Positions 54,160 to 62,990 of a DNA stretch of 64,000 nt are shown here, piece by piece. The notes beneath the pieces were generated by a model. That model saw only the letters and a program-made list of their open reading frames with translations, was not told where the DNA came from and did not search any database. Origin of the DNA: Streptomyces aureocirculatus (GTDB taxonomy: Bacteria; Actinomycetota; Actinomycetes; Streptomycetales; Streptomycetaceae); NCBI RefSeq assembly GCF_000720475.1, contig NZ_JOAP01000019.1, positions 62,001 through 126,000 of the forward strand, in the 5' to 3' direction. Every line of letters starts with the position of its first letter. Positions within the stretch are counted from its first letter, which is position 1. A program made the translations under genes and the position numbers.

Positions 54160-55472
54160 TGCCCGGACGAGCTCCTGTGCGCACGCCGCGCACCCCCAAG
54201 CGCCCCCCGCGCCCGCGCACCGCCCCGGCGGCCACCGTGAGCCCGCTGCGGCAGTTGTACCTCCGGGCCCGGCGGGCCTGGGACCGGCCGCTGACGGCGT
54301 ACTACCTGATTTTCGGCAGCAGTCTGCTGATCACCGCGCTCGGCCTGGTGATGGTCTACTCGGCGTCGATGATCCAGGCGCTGCAGCTCAACCTGCCCGC
54401 GTCCTACTTCTTCCGCAAGCAGTTCGTGGCCGCGGTGCTCGGCGCGGGACTGCTGCTCGTGGCCATGCGGGTGCCGGTGAAGCTGCACCGGGCGCTCTCC
54501 TACCCGATGCTCGCCGCTTCCGTCTTCCTGATGGTGCTCGTACAGATCCCGGGGATAGGGCGCAGCGTCAACGGCAATCAGAACTGGATCTATCTGGGCG
54601 GTCCCTTCCAGCTCCAGCCCAGTGAGTTCGGCAAGCTCGCCCTGGTGCTCTGGGGCGCGGACCTGCTGGCGCGGAAACAGGACAAGCGCCTGCTCACCCA
54701 GTGGAAACACATGCTGGTGCCGCTCGTTCCCGTCACCTTCATACTGCTTGGCCTGATCATGCTGGGCGGCGACATGGGGACGGCCATCATCCTCACCGCG
54801 ATCCTCTTCGGCCTGCTGTGGCTGGCAGGGGCGCCGACGCGGCTGTTCGCCGGTGTGCTGAGCATCGCCGCCGTCCTCGGTGTGATCCTCATCAAAACGA
54901 GCCCCAACCGCATGGCCCGGCTCGGCTGCATCGGCGCCACCGATCCCGGGCCGAGCGACCAGTGCTGGCAGGCCGTGCACGGCATCTACGCCCTGGCCTC
55001 CGGCGGATTCTTCGGTTCCGGCCTCGGCGCGAGTGTGGAAAAATGGGGTCAACTGCCCGAACCGCACACCGACTTCATCTTCGCCATCACCGGTGAGGAA
55101 CTCGGTCTGGCGGGGACACTGTCGGTCCTCGCCCTGTTCGCGGCTCTAGGCTATGCGGGTATCCGCGTGGCCGGACGCACGGAGGACCCCTTCGTGAGGT
55201 ACGCCGCGGGAGGCGTGACCACCTGGATCACGGCCCAGGCCGTGATCAATGTCGGTGCGGTGCTCGGTCTGCTGCCGATCGCCGGTGTCCCGCTCCCGCT
55301 GTTCTCCTACGGGGGCTCGGCCCTGCTGCCGACCATGTTCGCCATCGGGCTCCTCATCGCCTTCGCGCGTGAGGAACCGGCGGCGAAGGCGGCCCTGGCC
55401 ATGCGGCAACCTCGGGTGAGATGGAACACGATGCGACGGCGCGTCAAGGCGCGCTCGTCCGGAGAGCGGTGA
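54159..55472 (+). CDS. ftsW: FtsW septal peptidoglycan glycosyltransferase (SEDS)
   Basis: 437 aa with about ten helices after a Pro/Arg-rich 45-residue cytoplasmic tail. SEDS landmarks: YSASMIQA, the RSVNGNQNWIYLGGPFQLQPSEFGKLAL loop, GGDMGTAIIL and FAITGEELGLAGTL; C-terminal LFSYGGSALL. It polymerises lipid II together with FtsI. ATG 54159 follows GGGGG and overlaps the stop of the repeat ORF. Confidence 0.95.
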   Translation: MPGRAPVRTPRTPKRPPRPRTAPAATVSPLRQLYLRARRAWDRPLTAYYLIFGSSLLITALGLVMVYSASMIQALQLNLPASYFFRKQFVAAVLGAGLLLVAMRVPVKLHRALSYPMLAASVFLMVLVQIPGIGRSVNGNQNWIYLGGPFQLQPSEFGKLALVLWGADLLARKQDKRLLTQWKHMLVPLVPVTFILLGLIMLGGDMGTAIILTAILFGLLWLAGAPTRLFAGVLSIAAVLGVILIKTSPNRMARLGCIGATDPGPSDQCWQAVHGIYALASGGFFGSGLGASVEKWGQLPEPHTDFIFAITGEELGLAGTLSVLALFAALGYAGIRVAGRTEDPFVRYAAGGVTTWITAQAVINVGAVLGLLPIAGVPLPLFSYGGSALLPTMFAIGLLIAFAREEPAAKAALAMRQPRVRWNTMRRRVKARSSGER

Positions 55473-55478
55473 ATTTCG

Positions 55479-56573
55479 GTGCATGTCGTACTCGCCGGTG
55501 GGGGGACCGCCGGCCACATCGAGCCTGCGCTCGCCCTCGCGGACGCCCTGCGCAGGCAGGACCCGACCGTGGGGATCACGGCCCTGGGCACGGAGCGCGG
55601 CCTCGAGACCCGACTCGTACCCGAGCGGGGCTATGAACTCGCCCTGATCCCCGCCGTACCCCTGCCGCGCAAGCCCACGCCCGAGCTGATCACGGTGCCG
55701 GGCCGGCTGCGCGGCACCATCAAGGCGGCCGAGCAGATCCTGGAGCGCACCAAGGCCGACTGCGTGGTGGGCTTCGGCGGCTATGTGGCGCTGCCCGGCT
55801 ATCTCGCTGCCAAGCGCGCGGGAGTGCCGATCGTGGTGCACGAGGCCAACGCGCGCCCCGGTCTGGCCAACAAGATCGGCTCCCGGTACGCCTCGGGGGT
55901 CGCGGTCTCCACCCCCGACAGCAAGCTGCGCGGCTCGCGCTACATCGGCATCCCGCTGCGCCGCACCATCGCGCTGCTCGACCGCGCCCGGGTCCGCCCC
56001 GAGGCCCGCGCCGCGTTCGGCCTCGACCCGAACCTGCCCACGCTGCTCGTCTCCGGCGGCTCCCAGGGCGCCCGGCGCCTGAACGAGGTCGTCCAGCAGG
56101 TCGCTCCGGTCCTCCAGCGGGCGGGCATCCAGATCCTGCACGCGGTCGGCCCGAAGAACGAAATGCCGTACGTGGAGAACATGCCCGGGATGCCCCCCTA
56201 CATCCCGGTACCGTACGTGGACCGGATGGACCTCGCGTACGCCGCGGCGGACATGATGCTCTGCCGTGCGGGCGCGATGACCGTCGCCGAGCTGTCCGCC
56301 GTCGGGCTGCCCGCCGCCTACGTCCCGCTGCCCATCGGCAACGGCGAACAGCGGCTGAACGCCCAGCCGGTGGTCAAGGCCGGTGGCGGACTGCTGGTCG
56401 ACGACGCGGAACTGACGCCCGAGTGGGTCCAGGGCAATGTCCTGCCCGTACTCGCCGACCCGCACCGGCTGTACGAGATGTCCCGCGCCGCCTCGGAGTT
56501 CGGGCGCAGGGACGCCGACGACCTCCTCGTCAACATGGTGTACGAGGCGATTGCGTCACGCCGCAGCGCGTGA
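55479..56573 (+). CDS. murG: undecaprenyldiphospho-muramoylpentapeptide GlcNAc transferase
   Basis: 364 aa GT28 enzyme. HVVLAGGGTAGHIEPALALA (membrane-side G loop), VVGFGGYVALPGYLAAKRAGVPIVVHEANARPGLANK, LLVSGGSQGARRLNE and LCRAGAMTVAELSAVGLPAAYVPLP. It converts lipid I to lipid II. GTG 55479 lies 6 nt after ftsW. ftsQ follows by 15 nt; murC, often next in other phyla, is absent here. Confidence 0.97.
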   Translation: MHVVLAGGGTAGHIEPALALADALRRQDPTVGITALGTERGLETRLVPERGYELALIPAVPLPRKPTPELITVPGRLRGTIKAAEQILERTKADCVVGFGGYVALPGYLAAKRAGVPIVVHEANARPGLANKIGSRYASGVAVSTPDSKLRGSRYIGIPLRRTIALLDRARVRPEARAAFGLDPNLPTLLVSGGSQGARRLNEVVQQVAPVLQRAGIQILHAVGPKNEMPYVENMPGMPPYIPVPYVDRMDLAYAAADMMLCRAGAMTVAELSAVGLPAAYVPLPIGNGEQRLNAQPVVKAGGGLLVDDAELTPEWVQGNVLPVLADPHRLYEMSRAASEFGRRDADDLLVNMVYEAIASRRSA

Positions 56574-56588
56574 GAGAAGGCAGGGACA

Positions 56589-57425
56589 GTGGCCGGACGG
56601 GCCGGACCGACGACCGCCGAACGACGGGGGGCCGGTTCTGGGCCGTCCCGCCCGTCCCGCCCGCGCCCCCGCCGCCCGCGGCTGCCGCGCCTGTCGCGGC
56701 TGCCGGGGGGTCTGCGGCTGCGCACCCTGATCGTCGTGACGGCCGCGCTCGCCGTGCTCGTGGGCGGCGGCGCCTGGGTGCTCTACGGCTCGCCCTGGCT
56801 GCGGGTGGAGCGGGTGACGACCTCCGGCACGATGGCGCTCAAGCCGCACGAGGTGCGCGCGGCGGCCGGCGTCCCGCTCGGCGGACCGCTGATTTCGGTC
56901 GATTCCGGAGCCATCGAGGAGCGGCTGCGGAGAGAATTGCCCCGAATTGACGCGGTTGCTGTCACTCGCTCCTGGCCCCACGGAATCAGCCTGAAAGTGA
57001 CGGAGCGCACTCCGGTACTGCTGATGAAAAAGGGCAGAAAGTTCATCGAAGTGGATGCGAAGGGTGTCCGGTTCGCCACGGTCGAGAAGGCTCCGCGGGA
57101 CACCCCGCTCCTGGAAATGGCGACCGACCCCGACGGCAGCGCCGGTGCCAGCCTCCGCCGCTTCGACGCCGAGCGGCTGCGCCGCGAGGCCGTCCGCGTG
57201 GTGGCCGCCCTGCCGGGCGCCGTCGCCGCGGACACCCTGGCCGTCAAGGTCCGTTCGTACGACTCCATCTCGCTGCGGCTGCGCGACGGGCGCACGGTCC
57301 TGTGGGGCAGTGGCGAGAAGGGGCGCGCGAAGGCCGAGGCACTTGCCGCGCTCATGAAAGCAGTTCCGAAGGCACGGCACTTCGACGTGAGCGTCCCCAC
57401 GGCCCCTGCGTCATCCGCGAGTTGA
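56589..57425 (+). CDS. ftsQ: FtsQ divisome protein
   Basis: 278 aa, bitopic. A basic Arg/Pro tail, one helix (LIVVTAALAVLVGGGAWVLY, about residue 50-70), POTRA domain (WLRVERVTTSGTMALKPHEVRAAAGVPLGGPL), then the FtsQ beta domain (RSWPHGISLKVTERTPVLLMKKG). It links FtsL/FtsI to the ring. GTG 56589 follows GAAGG. ftsZ is separated by 275 nt with its own promoters. Confidence 0.93.
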   Translation: MAGRAGPTTAERRGAGSGPSRPSRPRPRRPRLPRLSRLPGGLRLRTLIVVTAALAVLVGGGAWVLYGSPWLRVERVTTSGTMALKPHEVRAAAGVPLGGPLISVDSGAIEERLRRELPRIDAVAVTRSWPHGISLKVTERTPVLLMKKGRKFIEVDAKGVRFATVEKAPRDTPLLEMATDPDGSAGASLRRFDAERLRREAVRVVAALPGAVAADTLAVKVRSYDSISLRLRDGRTVLWGSGEKGRAKAEALAALMKAVPKARHFDVSVPTAPASSAS

Positions 57426-57700
57426 CGTACATCGACGCAGGCCAGCACCCTGGATGGGCAGTGCTCCGCCTGATCACATAGGGTGAAAAGAAAAACGGGA
57501 GGTTCGGCGTGTTCGTTGAACGCGCGCCACTTGTCGACTTAGTGTCCTGTTCGGAAGAGTCCAAGGAACAGACACACTGGTAACCCTAAACTTCAGCGTT
57601 AGGGTTCGGGTCGGCGTTCGGACCGTCCCATTCGGCATCAGTCGACGTTTCGCGGCAGTGCGAGACGACGACACGTAACTCGAGGCGAGAGGCCTTCGAC
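57426..57700 (+). promoter_or_regulatory. ftsZ promoter region
   Basis: 275 nt. TTGAAC (57516-57521), 18 bp and TAGTGT (57540-57545) form a good promoter; TAGGGT at 57478-57483 is another -10. GACAC-type WhiA half-motifs occur at 57571-57575 and, reversed, 57542-57546. ftsZ of S. coelicolor is known to have several promoters, one boosted for sporulation. Confidence 0.7.
57582..57606. promoter_or_regulatory. inverted repeat in the ftsZ upstream region
   Basis: AACCCTAA (57582-57589) and TTAGGGTT (57599-57606) are perfect 8-nt arms with a 9-nt spacer, 37 nt after the main -10, thus within the 5' UTR. It could be an operator or an mRNA hairpin. Confidence 0.55.
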
Positions 57701-58933
57701 GTGGCAGCACCGCAGAACTACCTCGCAGTCATCAAAGTCATCGGTGTCGGCGGCGGTGGTGTCAATGCCATCAACCGGATGATCGAGGTCGGTCTCAAGG
57801 GCGTCGAGTTCATCGCCATCAACACCGACGCGCAAGCCCTGTTGATGAGCGACGCCGACGTCAAGCTCGACGTCGGCCGGGAACTCACCCGCGGACTCGG
57901 CGCCGGAGCCAACCCGGCCGTCGGCCGCAAGGCCGCCGAGGACCACCGCGAGGAGATCGAGGAGGTCCTCAAGGGGGCCGACATGGTCTTCGTGACGGCC
58001 GGCGAGGGCGGTGGCACCGGAACGGGCGGCGCGCCCGTGGTCGCCAACATCGCGCGCTCCCTCGGCGCCCTGACGATCGGCGTGGTCACCCGGCCCTTCA
58101 CCTTCGAGGGCCGCCGCCGCGCCAACCAGGCGGAGGACGGCATCGCCGAGCTCCGCGAAGAGGTCGACACCCTCATCGTCATCCCCAACGACCGGCTCCT
58201 GTCCATCTCGGACCGCCAGGTCAGCGTGCTCGACGCCTTCAAGTCGGCCGACCAGGTACTGCTCTCCGGCGTGCAGGGCATCACCGACCTCATCACCACG
58301 CCCGGCCTGATCAACCTCGACTTCGCCGACGTCAAGTCGGTCATGTCCGAGGCGGGTTCGGCGCTCATGGGCATCGGCTCGGCCCGCGGCGACGACCGCG
58401 CCGTGGCGGCGGCCGAGATGGCGATCTCCTCACCGCTCCTGGAGGCGTCCATCGACGGCGCCCGGGGCGTCCTGCTCTCCATCTCCGGCGGCTCCGACCT
58501 CGGCCTGTTCGAGATCAACGAAGCCGCCCAACTGGTCAGCGAGGCCGCGCACCCGGAGGCGAACATCATCTTCGGCGCGGTCATCGACGACGCCCTCGGC
58601 GACGAGGTGCGGGTCACCGTCATCGCGGCGGGCTTCGACGGCGGCCAGCCCCCGTCCAAGCGGGACACCGTCCTCGGCTCGGCGTCCGCCAAGCGCGAGG
58701 AACCGGTCACCCCGGCCCGGCCGAGCGAACCGGCCCGCCCCGCCCCGGCGTTCGGGGGCCTCGGCAGCGTCACGGCGCGCGAGGACTCCGCCGCCCCGGC
58801 CGAGCAGCCCGAGCCCGCCGCTCAGGCGAGCGAGCCCCCGTCGTCGCCGTCGGCGCCGCCACAGGTCCCCTCGACGCGTCTGCACCAGGACAGCCAGGCC
58901 GAGGAGCTGGACGTGCCGGACTTCCTGAAGTGA
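57701..58933 (+). CDS. ftsZ: cell division protein FtsZ
   Basis: 410 aa tubulin-like GTPase that forms the Z ring. [20 protein letters not shown], the tubulin loop [18 protein letters not shown]-like IPNDRLL and T7-loop [11 protein letters not shown] are intact. A Pro/Ala-rich linker (about 320-395) leads to the C-terminal partner-binding peptide [12 protein letters not shown] 57701 follows GGCGAGAGG. Its TGA overlaps pgeF (GTGA). Confidence 0.98.
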   Translation: MAAPQNYLAVIKVIGVGGGGVNAINRMIEVGLKGVEFIAINTDAQALLMSDADVKLDVGRELTRGLGAGANPAVGRKAAEDHREEIEEVLKGADMVFVTAGEGGGTGTGGAPVVANIARSLGALTIGVVTRPFTFEGRRRANQAEDGIAELREEVDTLIVIPNDRLLSISDRQVSVLDAFKSADQVLLSGVQGITDLITTPGLINLDFADVKSVMSEAGSALMGIGSARGDDRAVAAAEMAISSPLLEASIDGARGVLLSISGGSDLGLFEINEAAQLVSEAAHPEANIIFGAVIDDALGDEVRVTVIAAGFDGGQPPSKRDTVLGSASAKREEPVTPARPSEPARPAPAFGGLGSVTAREDSAAPAEQPEPAAQASEPPSSPSAPPQVPSTRLHQDSQAEELDVPDFLK

Positions 58934-59670
58934 TAGACCAGCGCTCCACCACGAGCACCGCGAGCGGCGCGCACTTCGCCTTCACCGACAGGTGGGGCGG
59001 GGTGAGCGCCGTTCCGTACGAGGCGCTCAACCTCGGCGGCGCGGTCGGCGACGACCCCGAAGCCGTACACCGCAACCGCGAACTGGCCGCCAAGAGCCTC
59101 GCCCTCGACCCCGCGCGCGTGGTCTGGATGAGGCAGGTGCACGGCCGGGACGTCGCGGTGGTCGACGCGCCCTGGTCCGCCGAGCAGGAGATCCCGGCGG
59201 TCGACGCCGTGGTCACCGCCCGGCGCGGCCTCGCTCTCGCGGTGCTCACCGCCGACTGCACTCCGGTGCTGCTCGCCGACCCGGTCGCGGGAGTCACCGC
59301 GGCCGCGCACGCCGGGCGCCCCGGCATGGTCGCCGGGGTGGTGCCCGCGGCCGTCGAGGCCATGGTGGGCCTCGGCGCGAGGCCGGAGCGGATCGTGGCC
59401 CGCACGGGGCCCGCGGTCTGCGGCCGTTGTTACGAAGTGCCCGCGGACCTGCGCGCCGACGTGGCCGCCGTGGAACCCGCGGCGTACGCCGAGACGAGCT
59501 GGGGCACGCCCGCGGTCGACGTGACCGCCGGAGTGCACGCCCAGCTCGACCGGCTCGGAGTGCGCGACCGGGAGCAGTCGCCGGTGTGCACGCTCGAGTC
59601 GGGTGACCACTTCTCGTACCGCCGCGACCGCACGACCGGTCGGCTCGCGGGCTATGTCTGGCTGGACTGA
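58930..59670 (+). CDS. pgeF: PgeF/YlmD laccase-domain protein (purine nucleoside phosphorylase)
   Basis: 246 aa. The zinc/copper site motifs of the DUF152 (YfiH) fold are seen: [10 protein letters not shown] (His), [12 protein letters not shown] (Cys) and [13 protein letters not shown] (His). Homologues phosphorolyse adenosine and others and edit misloaded peptidoglycan precursors in E. coli. It overlaps ftsZ by 4 nt, an arrangement kept across Actinobacteria. Confidence 0.95.
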   Translation: MIDQRSTTSTASGAHFAFTDRWGGVSAVPYEALNLGGAVGDDPEAVHRNRELAAKSLALDPARVVWMRQVHGRDVAVVDAPWSAEQEIPAVDAVVTARRGLALAVLTADCTPVLLADPVAGVTAAAHAGRPGMVAGVVPAAVEAMVGLGARPERIVARTGPAVCGRCYEVPADLRADVAAVEPAAYAETSWGTPAVDVTAGVHAQLDRLGVRDREQSPVCTLESGDHFSYRRDRTTGRLAGYVWLD

Positions 59671-59676
59671 TGAGGC

Positions 59677-60396
59677 ATGACGGACCGTAAGGCGGAACTC
59701 GCCGCAAATCTGGCGAAAGTGGAAGAGCGCATTGCGGCGGCCTGTGCGGCCGCGGGCCGCAAGCGCGAGGAACTGACCCTGATCGTGGTCACCAAGACCT
59801 ACCCCGCGAGCGATGTGCGGTTTCTCTCGGAACTCGGCGTGCGCCACGTGGCCGAGAACCGCGACCAGGACGCCGCCCCGAAGGCCGCCGCCTGCTCGGA
59901 TCTGCCCCTCGACTGGCACTTCGTGGGTCAGTTGCAGACCAACAAAGTGCGTTCCGTGGTCGGTTACGCGGACGTGGTGCAGTCGGTCGACAGGACCAAG
60001 CTGGTCACGGCCCTGTCGAAGGACGCCGTGCGCGCCGGGCGCGAGATCGGCTGTCTGCTCCAGGTCGCACTGGACGCGGGGGTCGGAGGCCGGGGCGACC
60101 GCGGCGGGGTGGCGCCGGACGGGATCGAGGAGTTGGCGGCGGCGGTGGCCGGAGCACCGGGGCTTCGGCTCGACGGTCTGATGACTGTCGCGCCGCTCAC
60201 CGGGGAGTACGCGGGCCGGCAACGGGCGGCGTTCGAGCGGCTGATGGATTTGTCGACTGCCCTGCGCGTGACCCATCCAACTGCGAACATGGTGTCGGCA
60301 GGGATGAGTGCGGACCTCGAAGAGGCTGTGGCGGCCGGTGCGACACATGTGCGCGTCGGTACGGCGGTACTCGGAGTCCGACGCGGGCTCGGGTAA
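59677..60396 (+). CDS. YggS/PLPBP-family pyridoxal-phosphate protein
   Basis: 239 aa, single TIM barrel like the alanine-racemase N-domain. PLP Lys is in LIVVTKTYPASDV; HFVGQLQTNKV and MGMS-type SAGMSADLEEAV phosphate loops are present. It is involved in vitamin B6 homeostasis. ATG 59677 follows GATGAGG. Six nt after pgeF. Confidence 0.95.
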   Translation: MTDRKAELAANLAKVEERIAAACAAAGRKREELTLIVVTKTYPASDVRFLSELGVRHVAENRDQDAAPKAAACSDLPLDWHFVGQLQTNKVRSVVGYADVVQSVDRTKLVTALSKDAVRAGREIGCLLQVALDAGVGGRGDRGGVAPDGIEELAAAVAGAPGLRLDGLMTVAPLTGEYAGRQRAAFERLMDLSTALRVTHPTANMVSAGMSADLEEAVAAGATHVRVGTAVLGVRRGLG

Positions 60397-60525
60397 CGTC
60401 GCCAAGAAGTCGGACCACAGCAGAAAATATGGTCATTCCCGCAGTTCGGCGGGGATACCTCGTGGATCGCGGGCAGTTGATGACGACGGACCTCTCGATC
60501 CACCACAGAGCGGAGGACTCAGAGC

Positions 60526-61173
60526 ATGGCCGGCGCGATGCGCAAGATGGCGGTCTACCTCGGCCTCGTGGAGGACGACGGTTACGACGGTCGGGGATTC
60601 GACCCCGACGACGATTTCGAGCCCGAGCCGGAGCCGGAGCGCGACCGCCGGCGGCACGAGCCGCCGCACCAGTCGCACCAGTCCCACCTGTCGGACCGGG
60701 ACTTGGATCGGGATGAATCGGTACGAGTGGTACAGCCGCCGGCGCCGCGCGACCCGGCGCCCCGCGCCGCTTCGCTCCCCGCTGAATCGGGACGTCCGGC
60801 ACGAATCGCCCCCGTGGCATCCATCACACCCGAACGCCAGAGCCTGGAGAAGAACGCACCGGTGATCATGCCCAAGGTCGTGTCCGAGCGTGAGCCCTAC
60901 CGCATCACCACACTCCACCCCCGGACCTACAACGAAGCCCGTACCATCGGGGAACACTTCCGCGAAGGCACCCCGGTGATCATGAACTTGACGGAGATGG
61001 ACGACACGGACGCGAAGCGACTTGTCGACTTTGCGGCCGGTCTTGTCTTCGGTCTGCATGGCAGTATCGAACGAGTGACACAGAAGGTGTTCCTGTTGTC
61101 GCCTGCTAACGTCGATGTCACGGCGGAGGACAAGGCCCGCATCGCAGAGGGCGGGTTCTTCAACCAGAGCTGA
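60526..61173 (+). CDS. sepF: SepF, FtsZ membrane anchor
   Basis: 215 aa. N-terminal amphipathic [21 protein letters not shown], an acidic/Arg disordered linker (to about 110), then the SepF core ([33 protein letters not shown] to [10 protein letters not shown]). It tethers FtsZ to the membrane, as FtsA is absent in Actinobacteria. ATG 60526 follows GGAGG. The 129-nt gap before it probably has its own promoter. Confidence 0.96.
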   Translation: MAGAMRKMAVYLGLVEDDGYDGRGFDPDDDFEPEPEPERDRRRHEPPHQSHQSHLSDRDLDRDESVRVVQPPAPRDPAPRAASLPAESGRPARIAPVASITPERQSLEKNAPVIMPKVVSEREPYRITTLHPRTYNEARTIGEHFREGTPVIMNLTEMDDTDAKRLVDFAAGLVFGLHGSIERVTQKVFLLSPANVDVTAEDKARIAEGGFFNQS

Positions 61174-61253
61174 GACGCACGTGCAGTAGACAGCAATCAT
61201 CGGATCGACACGGCACGAACTCGACTGAGAACAGGGGAGAGGGAAACGCGAAC

Positions 61254-61538
61254 ATGGGCGTGGTCCTGCAAGTGATCCATATCGCGTTGATGTGTTTCCT
61301 CATCGTGCTGATCTTCCGACTGGTCATGGACTACGTCTTCCAGTTCGCCCGCTCATGGCAACCCGGCAAGGCGATGGTGGTCGTTCTGGAGGCCACCTAC
61401 ACTGTCACCGATCCACCGCTCAAGCTTCTGCGGCGGTTCATTCCGCCGCTGCGTCTCGGGGGCGTGGCGCTCGACCTGTCCTTCTTCGTGTTGATGATCA
61501 TCGTCTACATCCTGATCACCGTCGTGAGCAAGCTGTGA
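61254..61538 (+). CDS. YggT-family membrane protein
   Basis: 94 aa, two helices (VIHIALMCFLIVLIFRLVMDYVF and LDLSFFVLMIIVYILITVV) around PPLKLLRRFIPPLRLGGVALD, the YggT signature. ATG 61254 follows GGGGAGAGGG. Conserved between sepF and divIVA in Actinobacteria; role in envelope biology is likely but undefined. Confidence 0.94.
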   Translation: MGVVLQVIHIALMCFLIVLIFRLVMDYVFQFARSWQPGKAMVVVLEATYTVTDPPLKLLRRFIPPLRLGGVALDLSFFVLMIIVYILITVVSKL

Positions 61539-61593
61539 GCGCGATGTCAACTACGTTCTTGCCGAATGCCGACGAATACGTTGAGGTGAAGAG

Positions 61594-62811
61594 ATGCCGC
61601 TGACCCCCGAGGACGTGCGGAACAAGCAGTTCACGACCGTCCGCCTCCGAGAAGGCTATGACGAGGACGAGGTCGATGCCTTCCTAGATGAGGTCGAGGC
61701 CGAACTGACCCGTCTGCTCCGCGAGAACGAGGACCTGCGCGCCAAGCTGGCCGCGGCCACGCGTGCCGCCGCGCAGAACCAGCAGCAGGGCGGCATGCGC
61801 AAGGGTCCCGGCGGTCCTGGTGGCCCCGGCGGCCCCGGTGGACCCGAGGGCCCGCAGGACCAGCGCGGCCCCGGCGCCCCCGTGCCCGCCGCAATATCGG
61901 GTCCGCAGCCGGTGCCGCCGCAGCAGCAGCACCCGATGGGCGGTCCGCCGCAGCTTCCGGGCGGTGCGCCGCAGTTGCCCGCGGGACCCAGTGGGCACGG
62001 CCCGCAGGGTGGTCCGCAGGGCCAGGGCCAGATGGGTCAGGGTCAAATGGGTCAGGGGCAGATGGGCCAGGGTCAGATGGGCCAGGGCCCGATGGGTCAG
62101 GGTCCGGGTCCGATGGGCCAGGGTCCGATGGGTCAGGGTCAGATGGGTGGCCCGATGGGCGGTCCCATGGGCGGCCACGGTCCGCAGATGCCCCAGCCCG
62201 GACAGGGCCCCGGCGGCGACAGCGCCGCCCGTGTCCTCTCCCTCGCGCAGCAGACCGCCGACCAGGCGATCGCGGAGGCCCGTTCCGAGGCCAACAAGAT
62301 CGTCGGCGAGGCCCGTTCGCGCGCCGAGGGGCTGGAGCGGGACGCCCGTGCCAAGGCCGACGCCCTGGAGCGGGACGCGCAGGAGAAGCACCGCGTCGCG
62401 ATGGGCTCCCTGGAGTCCGCCCGCGCCACGCTGGAGCGCAAGGTCGAGGACCTGCGGGGCTTCGAGCGTGAGTACCGCACGCGTCTGAAGTCCTACCTGG
62501 AGTCGCAGCTTCGTCAGCTCGAGACGCAGGCCGATGACTCGCTGGCCCCGCCGCGGACTCCGGCGACCGCCTCGCTGCCGCCGTCCCCGACGCCTTCCAT
62601 GGCATCGGCCGGCGCGGGTGCCCCGTCCTACGGCGGCAACCAGTCGATGGGGGGCAACCAGTCCCCGGGCGCGCCGTCCTACGGTGGGCAGCAGCAGATG
62701 TCGCCGGCGATGACGCAGCCGATGGCGCCGGTGCGGCCGCAGGGGCAGCAGCCCATGCAGCAGGCTCCGTCTCCGATGCGTGGGTTCCTCATTGATGAGG
62801 ACGACAACTGA
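61594..62811 (+). CDS. divIVA: polar growth determinant DivIVA (Wag31)
   Basis: 405 aa. The membrane-binding N-terminus [33 protein letters not shown] continues into a coiled coil (to about 60). Then comes a Gly/Pro/Gln-rich linker of about 140 residues with [10 protein letters not shown] repeats, a second long coiled coil ([25 protein letters not shown]..., about 215-310) and a Pro/Gln tail. DivIVA marks hyphal tips and is essential in Streptomyces. ATG 61594 follows GAGGTGAAGAG. It ends the cluster at the terminator. Confidence 0.97.
   Translation: MPLTPEDVRNKQFTTVRLREGYDEDEVDAFLDEVEAELTRLLRENEDLRAKLAAATRAAAQNQQQGGMRKGPGGPGGPGGPGGPEGPQDQRGPGAPVPAAISGPQPVPPQQQHPMGGPPQLPGGAPQLPAGPSGHGPQGGPQGQGQMGQGQMGQGQMGQGQMGQGPMGQGPGPMGQGPMGQGQMGGPMGGPMGGHGPQMPQPGQGPGGDSAARVLSLAQQTADQAIAEARSEANKIVGEARSRAEGLERDARAKADALERDAQEKHRVAMGSLESARATLERKVEDLRGFEREYRTRLKSYLESQLRQLETQADDSLAPPRTPATASLPPSPTPSMASAGAGAPSYGGNQSMGGNQSPGAPSYGGQQQMSPAMTQPMAPVRPQGQQPMQQAPSPMRGFLIDEDDN
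62020..62160. repeat. in-frame 15-bp repeats inside divIVA
   Basis: GGTCAGATGGGTCAG-type units ([10 protein letters not shown]) are repeated about nine times. The period keeps the frame, so length changes would only alter the linker. Confidence 0.85.
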
Positions 62812-62848
62812 CGGCCCTCAGTACGCCCTAGGCGTCGGCAGTTTTACA

Positions 62849-62888
62849 GGGCGGAGCCCCCGGTGTTTTCCGGGGGCTCCGCCCTTTT
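62849..62888 (+). terminator. strong terminator of the dcw cluster after divIVA
   Basis: A perfect 15-bp stem (62849-62863 with 62870-62884), 6-nt loop TGTTTT, then TTTT: a canonical intrinsic terminator 38 nt after divIVA. Confidence 0.95.
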
Positions 62889-62937
62889 GTGCGCACGCCC
62901 GCGTTACGGGCACCCGGCGCCGGGGCTGGGTACGACA

Positions 62938-62979
62938 AAGGCCCGGTCTTGGCCGGGTGAGCGGCGGAGACCGGGCCTT
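62938..62979 (-). terminator. ileS terminator
   Basis: Twelve-nt arms (62938-62949 and 62968-62979) pair perfectly; on the minus strand the stem ends in TTTG. It is just past the ileS stop. Confidence 0.8.
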
Positions 62980-62990
62980 CGGGGGCGCCG

